This document shows, piece by piece, positions 1 to 11,657 of a stretch of 64,000 nt of DNA. Made by a program: the position numbers and the translations under genes. The DNA is taken from positions 15,492,245 to 15,556,244 of the forward strand of contig JAJEKV010000001.1 in NCBI GenBank assembly GCA_021234155.1, written 5' to 3'. The stretch comes from Isoetes taiwanensis. Taxonomy: Eukaryota; Streptophyta; Lycopodiopsida; Isoetales; Isoetaceae. The notes beneath the pieces are model-generated. The model was not told the origin of the DNA. It did no database searches and was given only the letters and a program-made list of their open reading frames with translations. The number at the start of each line of letters is the position of its first letter. The first letter of the stretch is position 1.

Positions 1-95
1 AAGTGGATTGTATTATCAATTCTTGGGTAATTTCAAGTATATGTTGCTCACTAAACAACCCAAGCCTCCGCAAATACCATGTGGTAAGATATCCT
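1..95 (+). pseudogene. 3' end of RNase-H-like transposon gene (truncated by window)
   Basis: The first bases encode, in one frame, a peptide starting SGLYYQFLGNFKYMLL. The same peptide is the C-terminal part of the broken transposon gene ending near 38,545. The rest of this copy must lie left of the window. This is the evidence that the ~38.5-kb period includes that gene. Confidence 0.6.
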
Positions 96-686
96 AAAAT
101 TGATATGGAAAAATAGAAGGCATGTATATGTACGTAATTTCACAGAGACCCATGAAAAAATTATGGCCAGTCTCCCAATAACAATGTAATTGTTTGACAC
201 TTAACGAAATTGATGTTATTCTTTTCAAGTGATTTGTTGTTCCAGCACCTAAGCATGTAAGCACATATTTTTATATATATTAACAATAGTGAGGATGCAC
301 AAGGGTGGTGTGCATGGACACGTACATCAAAATGAAGATTGAATTGTTGTTTATAAGAATGTAGATTTGTGACATTGGAATAAGGTTCAATTATTTATTT
401 TGGTACCATCACTATCCCAACATTCTTGGCAAAATTATATTGTCAAGGCATTTCCTCGATGTGACATGTGTCAATTCGACTGGCCATACGAAATATTTAA
501 GCCCGTTACTTAATTAATTGTTCCGCGCTGTGTGAGGTTTATCGACACCGACGCCGCTAAGCATGACTTAAGCAAGAGGGCGCCACAAGCTCACGCCCCG
601 CCTACAAGCTCACGCCCGCCAATTCCTCCGCCTCGCTTCAATTCCTCCGTGACTCAAGACTCCGACTACGCATTCCGCGATTCGGC
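96..686. other. Non-coding interval, no gene recognised
   Basis: AT-rich up to about 520, then GC-rich and pyrimidine-rich just upstream of the acidic exon at 687. Conserved in copy B (38,546-39,134) with many small indels. It could hold a promoter and 5' leader, but no convincing TATA box is placed. Confidence 0.5.
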
Positions 687-1101
687 ATGAAGCGAGGAAG
701 ATCGAGAGGGCTCTGAGGTCACCTCAAGAGGCGCTTACTAAGCCGCCGAAGAGGTGTTCCCTCCACTCTTCCCCTCTGCCGCCGGAAGTTCTTGCCGCCT
801 CCCACTCTGCCCCCACTCTCCCTCTCCTCTCCACCACTCTAATCGCCTCCCGCTTTGAGGAGGAGAGTTCGATTCTTCATCTTCCGATTCCTATGAGGAA
901 TCGAAAATGAGGAATCGAAAATGAATTCGCAGGAATATATCACCGCTGTGATGCAGGGATGGATAGGCGAATCAGAAGAAGAGGACGAGTCCGAGGAAGA
1001 AGAGGAAGAGGAAGAGGAAGAGGAAGAGGAAGAGGAAGAGGAAGAGGAAGAGGAAGAGGAAGACGAGGAAGACTTGGAGGAGTTCAGTATGGTCCTTAAA
1101 G
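687..1101 (+). pseudogene. Acidic low-complexity first exon, hypothetical protein (copy A)
   Basis: Begins at an ATG giving MKRGRSE, followed by basic residues, a Ser-rich patch (DSSSSDSYEESK), a stretch NSQEYITAVMQGWIGESEEE, and then a run of Glu codons ending DEEDLEEFSMVLK. The frame then meets GTACAT, a possible splice donor, at 1102. The frame is interrupted in the first third. Composition suggests a nuclear acidic protein, but no domain is recognised. Both copies keep the layout, so the exon predates the duplication. An alternative is a non-coding GA-rich repeat that happens to be open. Confidence 0.4.
1001..1062 (+). repeat. (GAGGAA)n microsatellite
   Basis: Uninterrupted GAGGAA hexamer run encoding poly-Glu on plus (poly-Ser/Leu on minus). 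The matching run in copy B lies at 39,451-39,518. Confidence 0.95.
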
Positions 1102-1220
1102 GTACATGCATTTTCATTTGTTTTCGCTTTCAATTTTTCGCTTGTTTAATCTTCGCTTGTTTAATTTTTCGCTTTGTTTCATTTGTTGCGATGGAGAATG
1201 AAGATGCGTATGCATGAAGA

Positions 1221-1330
1221 TGAAGAAGACACCCCCCCTTGAAGAAGACACCCCCTTGAAGAAGACACCCCCCTTGATGAAGAAGACAACCCCCTTTGAA
1301 GAAGACACCCCCTTTGAAGAAGACACTCGG
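1221..1330 (+). repeat. Minisatellite, unit GAAGAAGACACCCCCTT
   Basis: Six imperfect head-to-tail copies of about 17-20 bases. Length differences are mostly in the C run. With the C runs normalised, the plus strand reads repeats of LEEDTP, so this may be a second acidic exon of the gene starting at 687. Confidence 0.85.
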
Positions 1331-1989
1331 CCTCGGGCCTAAAATTTTGTAAAAATTTTGTATATTTCTTTTTGTGTACACCGCCTAAGGGCCTTTTTTA
1401 TAAAAAATCTTGTTTACCATCAAACTTTTTGTAACTTTGTTTCTCGCTTTTTGTTTCATTGAGATCTCTTCTTCTTCATCTATGAAATGTTATTTTTGTC
1501 TATCTATCAAATTTATGAAGTTCAATTCTAAAATCCATTCAGATTCTCGCTTGAATGTAATAAAGGTTTCTAGCTCTTTCATTAGTTTCAAACACTAAGC
1601 ATTTTAATCGGTTTTCAAAGCAGCAAAGTGAGTAAGCACCGAACACACGAAAGCACTTATGCAATAAATGGCCTACCTTTAAACAGCTTATATGGCTTAA
1701 CAATAAGCATCGCACCTTAACCGCATGACAAGAAGCACATGATGACATTAAGCAACTACATAAAAGTATCCTCACATCGCATGACAATAAGCAAGATTCC
1801 GCCATTAAGACTCATACCGACTAGCACTTGCAGCAATTTTTTTTAAGCACTTGATAAGTTTTAAGCATCCCTTTCAACAAGATTGAAGTATATATAAACA
1901 ATATAGCAAAAACTTATAGACAAGTCCGCATTGAACTACATAAACAATATAGCAAAAACATTCTTAAATTAAGATAAAGATGGTACATG
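1331..1989. other. Non-coding interval, no gene recognised
   Basis: AT-rich DNA between the minisatellite and the phosphatase pseudogene. Short degenerate reiterations of TAAGCAC/AAGCACAT motifs occur at about 1,600-1,870. Nothing coding is supported. Confidence 0.5.
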
Positions 1990-2785
1990 AAAAGTGTAGG
2001 ATTCCTTGGCCTAAATAAATGACAAACAAAGTTAATAATCATGGAGAATGACAAGCCGCCATCACCATAAACCTTCTCCAATTCCTCCTTCACAAACCTC
2101 GCTAATCGCAGAATCGCTTTTTCGTAAAGTCTTTCCAAGCATAGCTTCATAATCTTTCTATCTGCTTAGGCCAAGGCTTGTATCTATGTGTATTCTTCAC
2201 CAAGAACTTCATTTCTTCCTCGCCTTGGCCTGCAAGATTTCTTCTATCTTTGGGGTGAGTAATCGGTAGCACTTCATCATGGACATCCATCTTGAATGCG
2301 TGTACCGCAGAAATTTCCGTGGACTGCTAAGGTAAGACTTGTATAATGAATCATCAAGAAGCAAAGTCTTACCCGAGAATCTTGGGTATGACTCATATAT
2401 TTTCCCAAGTGGCTTCATCATGATCGATAGCCCAGTTTGTTAGGTGGTGAAAACTGTTCCGCACACATTTTTCCCCGCCCCATACAAATTGAAATCTGCC
2501 CCTCAAATCTGACATAGTACTTGCAAAGACATCTTCCACATTGAGAGTTGCATTGATGACCATATACCAACACAACACTTCAGAATAAAAAGTCTTCAAG
2601 AAGAACACCGCTTCGGTCTGAATATCACTTTCTTTACGCTAGTGTATGTCATTGTCAATCCTGCTTCCAAGCCGTATGTGTTCATTTGCACCAAATGTTT
2701 TTACCAACACACCATTTAAATCCAAGACAATGAGTTTATCTTTGGGCGGGCAAATCAATATTTAGTATGTTGGAACATCCCGAAT
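1990..2785 (-). pseudogene. FCP1/SCP-like HAD phosphatase, broken (copy A)
   Basis: Minus-strand fragments in three frames match the layout of plant FCP1-homology (NLI-interacting-factor-like) phosphatases. Motif I is DKLIVLDLNGVLV near 2,740. Next come a FASTMSDLR...WGGEKC block near 2,500 and the motif III region SGKTLLLDDSLYKSYL near 2,360, followed by a helical C-terminus (LYEKAILRLARFVKEELEKV) near 2,110. In the family, the first Asp of motif I is the nucleophile and the DD of motif III binds Mg; both are present. Frames shift at least twice, so this copy is not translatable as read. Family call is from motif recognition; a plant HAD relative outside FCP1 is the main alternative. Confidence 0.65.
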
Positions 2786-3599
2786 ACCTACACAACAGAA
2801 TTACTACATGAATAAATAGATGAAGATGAAAATGAAAAATGGGTTGAATGTGGAAACCTTTCAGATCAACAAAGCCAGGATTCTCCGACCCAATGTAATC
2901 AACTGGTAATCCTACGCTGAATGCAACAAAAGAAAATTAATAATATTCAATGTTTTAAGCAACACTAAGTTGTGGCCTTCTTGCCCAACAATGCCCATAC
3001 CCCCTTTCCAGGGTTAGTAATGGCAAAGAATCACTTGTTGAAGATCGCTCACCCGAAACTTGAGGGCCTGATTCTCGCATTTTCTTCAACACACTTCATA
3101 TGTGTGGTGTCATGATTGAGACCGCTTCCTGCATCTTTTGCATAGCTACTTCTTGTTCTCTTTCTTGTAGCCCGAACAACTTTTTGCTATCCTCCAGCTT
3201 ACCCTCTTTTGTTCTTCTCCCCTTTCCTTCGCAAAAATATACACCCAAGTTGCCCTCATCCGATGGAATTACTCCCTCAACTTCCTTGGGTGCTTCAAAG
3301 TGTGTACAATCGGTTTCATGTTTTTTCCACAACCTTGTGCTGTGGTTTACAACCGGTCATTGTTTACAACTGGTGCCGGTTTACAACACTAGGTTTACAG
3401 CTTCTTCTATAGCTTCTTAAGACAGCTTCTTGGACATACCTTATATTGGTGGTGGTGGTTCTTTTGTTGCATTCAAATCAGTCCACAATTGATCAGATTC
3501 TATAGGACTTTGCAGGTGTTGTGCATCTTCAAATGGCACCATTGTCCTTCTTTGAACCCTCAACGGTGAGACCTCAATTGCGTGACGGATTAACACATC
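2786..3599 (-). pseudogene. Charged linker block of the same minus-strand gene set
   Basis: Holds a minus-strand open stretch at 3,096-3,332 containing EVEGVIPSDEGNLGVYF and the helical KKLFGLQEREQEVAMQKMQE. The matching stretch in copy B is at 41,515-41,781, so the peptide, not only the DNA, is kept. It lies between the RING-H2 block and the phosphatase block on the same strand. No family recognised. The remainder is AT-rich, intron-like DNA. Confidence 0.35.
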
Positions 3600-4190
3600 C
3601 TTTTTGGTGTACTATTTGAAGCACCCGCAACATGGCCAAAACCTAGCTCACAAATACACCCTCCGGCACATTTCGGGCAACCATGAATACATTGTCCTCC
3701 TCTCAACAATGAACAACAAGCTATATGATACTCATGTTGGCAATTCAATTGCTAAACTTAACCTCGTAAGCTTTCTTCAATTCCGCACCACATGCCGAAC
3801 ATGTATAAAATGGATCTTCCACTAGCAACTTATCTCGTGATAATAGTAGAGATGCTAAATGTTGCAGGAGTATCCATTTTCAAATTTTTCCACAAATTGT
3901 TTATGTAGAAATGCGAAGTCTCTCGTTCTTCTTCGAGAACTTTTAACTCCTCCTCAAGTTTGAGTTTACGCTTGACCCGCTCATTAATGTATGTAGGGTT
4001 CATTGCTTTTGTACCTTGTTCCTCGCGCAAGTTTCCATCCGACAGTCCGCTCCAAATCTTTAATTTCTGCCTCCAACTCACATGTTGGATTAAGCTTGAA
4101 CTCCTCCCCGCTTTTGTAGCCAAATCATTTGTGGCCTGCCTTAAAATCAAGCTCAGCCTCTTCCAACATCATTTTCTGTAATTCCGAGGC
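3600..4190 (-). pseudogene. Coiled-coil plus RING-H2-type zinc finger, broken (copy A)
   Basis: On the minus strand a Glu/Lys-rich helical segment (RKLKLEEELKVLEEERE) precedes TCSACGAELKKAYEVKF, then a CxHxxHxxC block and CPKC. Together these give CX2C...CXHX2HX2C...CX2C, the RING-H2 zinc-ligand spacing typical of E3 ubiquitin ligases. This copy keeps the CSACGAELKKAYEV part in frame, while copy B keeps the second half better. Upstream on minus lies the unknown N-terminal block at 4,390-4,840; downstream lies the FCP1-like block. Confidence 0.55.
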
Positions 4191-4389
4191 CTTCTCATTG
4201 CCTTTCAGCTCACTTCCTATCGCCTTCCATTCTTTGTGATAAGTAAAACCATTTTCCAATCTCCCCTTCGCATTCTCTAAGGTTTTATGTTCTCATCACA
4301 TGCACCGATCTCATTTGATCCAGCTCCACCTTTGGCTTTGCCTTCATTTCAGTTTTCCTAACATGTGCTACAACATCCGCTTTCTGTTT

Positions 4390-4840
4390 TTACTTGTCTA
4401 TTGTTGTGGTATCTTTGACATTGCACAACAAATGCAACCCGCCTTTACTTTGTGTTCCTCGGTGCAAGTATTGATCTAGTGCAATTTTCAAACGCCAAAG
4501 CAAGGGCCGTTGCTTTCTTACTTCTTTGTTGTGACAATTCTTGTAGATTTTTCTGCAGAGTGTTTCCAACTTCTCTTGAAGATGCTCCTTTGCCAAAGGC
4601 CATTTTATCTTTCCCTTGTTCAACTTCTTTGTCCAAACAGAATCCCAATCTCGATCCGTGACATTATTTTCCAACCAAGCTTCTTCCTCATGGGGCTTCA
4701 CCCCCAATTGCAATGCACCTCGATCTTGGAAAATCATCCGCGCTCCATGCCTCCATCATCAATGAAAAACACCGATCTGAATTTTCGCGCCAGGGAAAAG
4801 GAGGGAGAAGGGCGTGGACGCTTCGACGTCCATGAAGTTT
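4390..4840 (-). pseudogene. N-terminal block of unknown family (copy A)
   Basis: Minus-strand open stretch with VKPHEEEAWLENNVTDRD, then VWTKKLNKGKIKW and a Lys/Leu-rich helical run. The same peptide is present in copy B, with extra N-terminal residues there. Family not recognised. Strand and order suggest it begins the gene that continues with the coiled coil and RING-H2 block. Confidence 0.4.
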
Positions 4841-4859
4841 CAGAGACTAAAAGTGCTTA

Positions 4860-5690
4860 AACGCTTAATAAAAGTTGTACCCCACTAGCGATTTTACACC
4901 CAATTCCGCGATCTCACAATGAATAACCAAGAGACCTCCGAAAGGATTATAAGAACTATTGGCTTTGGATAACGTGCAATACAAAGGAGTATAGCTTAAG
5001 ATCTGTAGAATAGGAAATAGGTAATGTAGATAGCCGAATTGGTGATGTCCGGTCCGAACTATGCCATTGATGCGGGGGTGTAAGGTATAGTTGGGCCGCC
5101 TTTGTTGATCGCCTCGGTTGCCAAGGAATATAGCGGTCGCAGAATTCTATTGAAGCCAAATTGTTGGTTTGAGATGTCCGCTATCCGCCCGCTTCCCATC
5201 ACGTATATTTTTAAATAGGAAGCACGCCCTCTTATATTGAGATAACGACCAAAAAGATAAGGTTTACTCTTTTTTAGAAAAGTATTTCAATAGCTCCGTT
5301 TTCTTAAAGTTTTTGTAATCTTAAAATAAAATAAAGGCCATACCTTTGTTTAATGGACTTATAGTTAATAGTACAAACCATGAATTATTTGGCTTAGATA
5401 ATAATTTGGCTTATATATATTTAACTTTCTTTCTCTTTATCTTGCTCCTGTAGCCACTTCTTGCAAGCTGTTCCAAGTGGAAGGATAAATGGCGAGAAGC
5501 ACCTGCTGGCTAGTCAAGACCACATGGAAGAGAGATAGTAACCATGACCAAACTGGCTGAACTTAGTCACATAAAAAGAAGCTGTGCTTGATAACTTGCC
5601 GCTTACACAGTGGGCAGAGTTCTGAAATGCGGGGATAAAACTCATGAACCAGCACATTAACCTGCAGACATCTATGAAGGAGTTGCCAGA
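4860..5690 (-). other. Unrecognised interval left of the LTR element
   Basis: Contains two minus-strand peptide stretches conserved with copy B: one around 4,960-5,200 (FGFNR, CYIPWQPEA-like in B) and one around 5,514-5,640 (SSTASFYVTKFSQFGHGYY). AT-rich DNA separates them. They could be exons of an unidentified gene. The interval replaces the 3' LTR that the gag element should have here. Confidence 0.35.
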
Positions 5691-5700
5691 GTCTCCAGGT

Positions 5701-5754
5701 GTATCTCCGCGATACAGTATCTCCACGATACTAATCATTGTATCTCCACGATAC
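5701..5754 (-). repeat. Three 15-nt hairpins (copy A)
   Basis: GTATC-TCCGC-GATAC at 5,701-5,715, and GTATC-TCCAC-GATAC at 5,717-5,731 and 5,740-5,754. Each has a 5-bp stem and 5-nt loop. They lie downstream of gag in element orientation. Copy C has two more with compensatory stem changes. Confidence 0.85.
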
Positions 5755-5923
5755 TGATGTAAATTTTGTCAGGTCTATTGCTACAACTACAATTACCATT
5801 CTTCAAAATTTACATCTAATGCACCACGCTTACATAATAGTTGAATTTTCATTCCACACAAAAATCTACATACAAATCAAATCTTGCAAATCTTACCCTA
5901 AAGGTGTAAATTTTTAACTATGT

Positions 5924-7060
5924 TTACCCCAAAGTTCCCATTTGGAGCCATCTCCGTTCTTTGGCATTAGCCTTTGCCCGTTCTTCACCTTGGAAGCTTA
6001 CACCTTTCTTCCTTTATCGCAGCCTTTAGAGGTCTCAGGTATATCCTCCGGTTTGGGACCTTCAATAGCATGCATTTGTACACTCCTTTGAGGTTTAGGT
6101 GGCTCAACCTTTGTGATCCCCCCTTCTCTAAACGGACAATTCCTTAGGTAATGTTTTTCCCCGCATCTATAACAACCTCCTTTTGGTTCCCTAGTTTCCT
6201 TCCTCGGTCTACCTTGACTTCCCTCTTCTCGCTTTTTTAACCATTACCGTTCTTGGTTATTCTTCCTCTTCTTAAAGTTTTGGAAGATTCCTTACTTCCA
6301 TTCTTCTCTTTGCTACTCTTTTTATCCTCTTGATCATCCTGAAGTGTCTTCATCCCAGAAATCAAATTTCCTAGATTTTGGATCTATTTTCCGTTCCACT
6401 GCGGATGCTAGTTTTATGGCTTCATCTAAGTCTTTTATTTCCATCTCTGCATAGATATCATCCCTGCATCTGCTGACATATTTTATCAGAAGCTCCTTCC
6501 CATCCAGATTCCTTATTAGTGCCGCTAAGTGAGTAAATTTGGAAGTGTAGAACCTGAATACTCTCGGTTTCCCCACCTCGACGATCCCATTCCCTACGCA
6601 ACTCCAAAGGATAGTTAGAGGGAAAATAATGTGCTTCAAATGCCGTTTTGAAACTTTCCCAATCAATGATCCTGGGATCACATTCTCGTCTACCTTGCCA
6701 CCATGCTTGGGCTTGATCTTTTAAGTAAGTGTCCATGGCTTGCAGTCTTTCCACATCTCATTGCTCACACGTTCAAAAACTTTTCCCATCGATCGATGAA
6801 ACTGACAACCTTGATGGCTTTGTCTTTCCCCTTTGAAGGATGGCATGTCCGCTTTCTCTAACCATTTTCTCGGCTTAGGTGGCAAAGGAGAGGAATTGCG
6901 GTGGACCGTTAGGCGAGAGGAGGTGGCGAAGGTTCCGATAGATATCACGAAGGAAGCGATACGAGAATAGACAGCAATTCCACTTGCTCATATTCTTGTT
7001 GATTACTTAGGCATAAACAACGCTATCCGGGATGCAATGTAGCTAGCATTAGACAACATT
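5924..7060 (-). pseudogene. gag: Retrotransposon gag, frameshifted (copy A)
   Basis: Same protein as the intact copy at 44,402-45,583: capsid segment WLEKADMPSFKGE, then DTYLKDQAQAWWQGRREC, RNLDGKELLIKYVSRCRDD and a basic C-terminus before the zinc knuckle. Several frameshifts split it. Breaks coincide with short changes next to CTG/CAG positions relative to copy B, so some may be sequencing errors. Confidence 0.85.
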
Positions 7061-7109
7061 GAAGTTGGGCCATTGATCGGTATGAGGATCAACCCGCCCT
7101 GATATCACT

Positions 7110-7923
7110 TGATATGCTTTAAGGTGACTTGGAGATATTATTCACTTAATTCAACCGTTAAATGTATAGAAAGCATAAGGAAATAATTCATGTGTCTTAT
7201 AGCAAATCATTCAAGAAACAAAGAGATTTGGTCTCAACAACCAAGCTTTGTAGCATCCCGCTTTCCACCCAATCGATCCAAAGACTAAGGCAATTTCCAA
7301 GGGCTTATGGACAAAAGGAATTGATCGTGGCCTATTTTCCTCGAAGACCGTGATCAACCCGCTCTACAACAGCGGTTTGATGGATTCAATCACAACTCAA
7401 GCAATGGCAAGGAATAAAATCAATCACCGCCTTCTTCAAGAAGGTTGCACTTAGGACTCAAATTTCTGCAAGATTCTCAATTGCTGCCCTTCTCGAATTG
7501 GATCGACCGACCAAACAGCAAAGACCGATCAAGGAGTCTGGATTTTGGGTAAATGAACTTAAGGTGGTTTGTTGATGCGGATTCTTATCGATCTTGATTC
7601 CTAACAGAGTCTTCCGCCTTCTTCTTCTCACCAACCGATCCTTCATTTGTATCTACCGCTTCCACTTTTACAGCTCTTGCTCTAAAAAAAACAACGTTGC
7701 TATTCTTATCCCATAAAATCGTCCCTTTTGGCAATTATAGTTGCTGGAAACTTGGCATGAAGCTTTCCTTTATTCTTTGAAGATATTTCCTCGCCCTTCT
7801 CTTTGCATGTAATGTTTGGGTATAATCCCTTGCCTCTTTTTATCAATTCTTATAACCATTGGTTTTTCGCCCATTGCCTTTAATCCCTTGCATTTGGATC
7901 ACTCCCCAGCATGCTCCATATCA
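7110..7923 (-). repeat. 5' LTR (copy A), 814 bp
   Basis: Starts TGATATG and ends CCATATCA on plus, the inverted terminal repeat also seen in copies B and C (829 bp each). It is followed by ATATC, a possible 5-bp target duplication, and then the Helitron #1 end. Confidence 0.85.
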
Positions 7924-8190
7924 ATATCTTAGGTACTAGGAATTCGGTGCCGGCGTTCAAGTTGGATATTTGTAGTTGTTTTGACCGCAATGAGAGAAGT
8001 GTGCACCGAAAGCATTTATTATAACAAAAATATCCAAAGATAGTAATAGTACTAAAAAGTAATTGTTTAGGAACCTTTAAAAAGCGCAAGAACAATGAAA
8101 GATAGTGTAATTAACTCGCAATTAAATTTTTTATTGTTGATGTCTTGTAAATTAAAGAAGGCATTGAAGAGGGTAGTACATCATTACTCA

Positions 8191-11100
8191 TCTTTTATAT
8201 TATAATGTTTTAGTGGTAAGTAATGGACCACGCCCCCTAAATCCGAAATAAGCAGGGCCAGAATTTGATTGACTTAATTCGACGATGGGATTCAACTGAA
8301 AAAGGGTAATGGTCTTTTACCCTATCGGGCTTACGATGGCAGAGCTTATCATGGCAGAGCACCGCCGCCCGTTCTGATGGCTACTCAACGTTCCAGCCAT
8401 GTGGTTAAGCCCTCTTCTATTCAGGCTTCTGTTGGAGGATTTGTTGGGTGTCGTTTTGGCGACGGGGTCTGGTTGCGGTTATGGAGCACCCTAGCGCATG
8501 TCTTCTACATCACCAAGAGGTTGGCTATGACGTTTCTTCTTCTTTTACTGACCTGTAACAGAAATTGTCTCAGAGCCAATCATCTAAGAAGATTCGGCAG
8601 TCTGCTTGCTTTTCAAAAATCCCCATTCTTATCTCTATCTACCTTACCTCTACTTGGGCAGTCTGCTTGTTTTCAAAATCCTACCCTACCTTAGCATACA
8701 GAATGGAAACAGCATATATAGAATTGAATCGATTTAAGATAGTATCGTTTCGGCAAAGAAAGGAGCAAAAGGAAACAAAGGAATCATAGGATTTGGCAGC
8801 AGAACAGAGGATTTGGCAGTCAAATACAGATCGAAAATATTAATTTATACAGATCGAATTTATTCACAGATTATTAGGTTTCTGAGTATTGAAGCAGGGC
8901 AGCTAACCTAGATTGATACCCCTGTTCCCATGGCAAGAAGAAAAAAAGAGTAAGGCCTCATCCTATATCCTATATTATAAACTTATGGCATGTATCTTCC
9001 ATGGCGCCCAAACCAAAGGGCATTTCAGGGGTTACGGCTCGGTGATATCCCAAGTCCTTTTCTATGTCTTCAACGCAGCTGTGGTAAAATTCAGTAGGGC
9101 AAGGCCATCTACGTTAGTGCAGCCATGGCAAAAATTAGGAGCAGAGCAAGGTCTTATTAAGAGCTCTTCCAAAGTCGTGATCTGAGGGCCAGGAAGCCAC
9201 GCTTAAAACAACCAATGGATCGCCTTTTTAGTTCTTCTTCTATGATGTTCGCAAAATAATTCTTCTTCATTTGATGTCATCAAACAGGAGCAGAGCTCCT
9301 TTTTGTGTGTCTGCAAAGATCAGAAGCTAAATTACACAAGCTTGATTTTGAACAGAACTTGCTCTTGGTATGACTTTACCCAGATTCGAACCGATGATGG
9401 TGGATTTGAAGACTAAGATATTCAAAATCCATAGGTATGTCTTCTTTTCCTTTTACTGTGATGTTGTTAGCAAATGCATATAAAGTATTCATGTCTTTTT
9501 CCTTTCCAGTACTGTCACAAATTTAAAGAGAAAATGAGATTAGATTTTGGGCAATCTCACATGATGTTATTTACATTGCTGACAACAGATCATCTGCAAT
9601 TCAAAGATTTCCTGGCAGAGGATGGTCGGTTCTCACAAAGGCATATGATCCTTTCTTAAATTCCCACAGGGACCAAATAATGAAGCAAGATGCGCCAAAT
9701 TCAGGTTGAACTTGATTATTTTATTCAGTTTTCAATAAAAGATTGTTTTAGAGGATTTCTAAGTTAAGGGCAGATAGTTGCTACATGTAGTTATTCCACT
9801 ATGAACATAGAAAAATGATTTTTTGATATTGCACAAGCTGGCTGTCTGTAGTTGTTTTGGTCTTCTAGATTATATGTAGGTATCCACTCTACAAACATCC
9901 GCTTTCAGATTTGAATGTTGGGTCTCTATCTAGGTAAGCTTATAGTGTTTGTATATTGCCCTCATAAGGATCTGGCAGAAAGTGGACATGACAGGTTAGT
10001 TGCAGGTCATTAGGTGTTTCTATTTTGCCCAAAGTGAGATTATAGAGATTGCCTTTTGCTTTGTGAGCTCTAACTGTGTGCTGTCTATGTTTTCGCTTGC
10101 AGAATGTGCATGGCTTTTCCATATGCTTAATCAAAATTGGAGAGAGCAGCAACAAAAACACAATCATTTGCATAGTCCTCTATGTAGTTGGGTCTTTGTC
10201 CGCTCGCGGATAACCTCCAATGGCCATGCACAAACGGGATCTTCCGTCCTCAATTCTTTATTTCACTGCAGCAGTCTTCAAACTGGCCACATGTTCAGCC
10301 TTCCTCTGAACATGCATGGAGGGGACATGTTTTTAAGATGATGCAAATAATCTTCGATTCAAAAAAAAGATCTATCTATTTGCTTTGGATTTGGCAGGGA
10401 TTGAAATGTTTCTAAATGCTGGAATAGTTGGGAGCAGTATAGTCTTATTTCTTGCATAGTAGTCAGAGACCCAAGGTGCAAGAACAAAACCCTATTTGAC
10501 TATCCTACCTGCAAAAAGACTATTCCATTCATGTCAAGAATCATACGAGGATGCTGCTTAACTAATATTCAAACATGTAAGATAGCATAAAAGTTCGCTT
10601 AATATATAGAGCCTTTATTGAAGCAATAATGCAAGATTTGGCTAACGTTCTAACATATTTAGCTTCATTGGATAAGGAGTTTTAGTCCCACTTACAGATA
10701 TTTACTTCTTACAATAGCAGCAAAACATAGTTGTTCAGATGTCCGGGTATATGTCATGTTCTACAAATGGCATTGCCTAAATGTGAGAGGCATGTATGAA
10801 TAAAACATATATAATAGTTTTGAACTAATTCAAAGGTGCCTTTGCGTTGTCAATTTGTTGTATCATGTATAAAAGCTTCCAAAACCGCAAGGCAAAGACA
10901 TGTTATAGAAAAGATGTGCTAAACTTGCAACGTATTTGTCTAGATCTACGTGCACTCCATAACATGTATGATTATTAGGTCTATTCAAAGAGTAAATTAT
11001 CGGCATTGCCCTATGCCGTATGTAATTCGTATTTTTGCAATTCATATTTTTCCAACTGTAAAATGTTAATCCCTATAGGAATATATGTAGAAAATAGACA

Positions 11101-11657
11101 TTATATTGAATTGCTAGGAGAAAGAGTATTAAGAGAGGCTCCAAATTCATGCAACAAAGCTAGAATGACATGGAATATTGTGCAAAAACGATGTCAAAGA
11201 TAGTTGAATAGTTGTTTAGAAAGACCATCTTTCAGATATACAATAGTTGTTTCAAAGAAACATCTTTGATGACGTTTTTTAATGTTGATAAATCCAATAA
11301 ACAAAAAACTTAGGACATGCCCAAAGGCTCCTTTGTTTGCATCAAGTAATGTATCATTTGAGTGTTAATAAGTATGTTTATATTGCTAATGAATTAAAAG
11401 ACATGCAAATAGCTAGCTGAAAAATGTCCGCTGAATAAGCCTCGAGAAATAAGTTGGGACACAAATTGAAGACAACAAAAATATGCTCCTAATAAGTTTT
11501 GAGAAATTGAAGACAACATAAAATATGCTCCCCAACAAGTTTTGATAGATTGTACAAGTTTTCAACATTTACAAGTTGCCAAATTTTACCAAAGAAGTTT
11601 CCAAATATTTGCAGTGTTATTAAATTATGTCAAAGAACGCCGGGCAATCAGAACTAG
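8191..11657 (+). mobile_element. Non-autonomous Helitron #2 (copy A), 3,467 bp
   Basis: Begins TCTTTTATATTATAATG after a host A and ends ...GAACTAG before host TAAGAGATTT. Copy C has the uninterrupted site ...ACTCA|TAAGAG at 32,562/32,563, matching Helitron insertion between A and T without target duplication. The 3' hairpin is corrupted here (GAACGCCGGGC) compared with copy B. It encodes no Rep or helicase and carries exon-like captured sequence. Confidence 0.88.
9510..9704 (+). pseudogene. Captured exon inside Helitron #2 (copy A)
   Basis: A 195-bp stretch preceded by a pyrimidine tract and CAG and followed by GT, as in copy B. Here the frame is closed by a TAA where copy B reads TCTGCATCTCC, and a frameshift compensates for length. 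See 48,091-48,285. Confidence 0.4.

Larger units (their letters stand above)
5701..7923 (-). mobile_element. Gag-only LTR retrotransposon, 3' LTR missing (copy A)
   Basis: Minus-strand order: 5' LTR (7,923 to 7,110), primer-binding-site region just inside it, gag, then a hairpin array at 5,754-5,701. No protease, reverse transcriptase, RNase H or integrase motif is visible anywhere inside, which fits a non-autonomous TR-GAG-type element. The 3' LTR is absent, and similarity to copy C stops exactly at the last hairpin. Confidence 0.8.

Noticed and set aside
1221-1330. CRISPR-like short repeat array
   Set aside because: Units are head-to-tail without unique spacers; this is a minisatellite in eukaryotic DNA.
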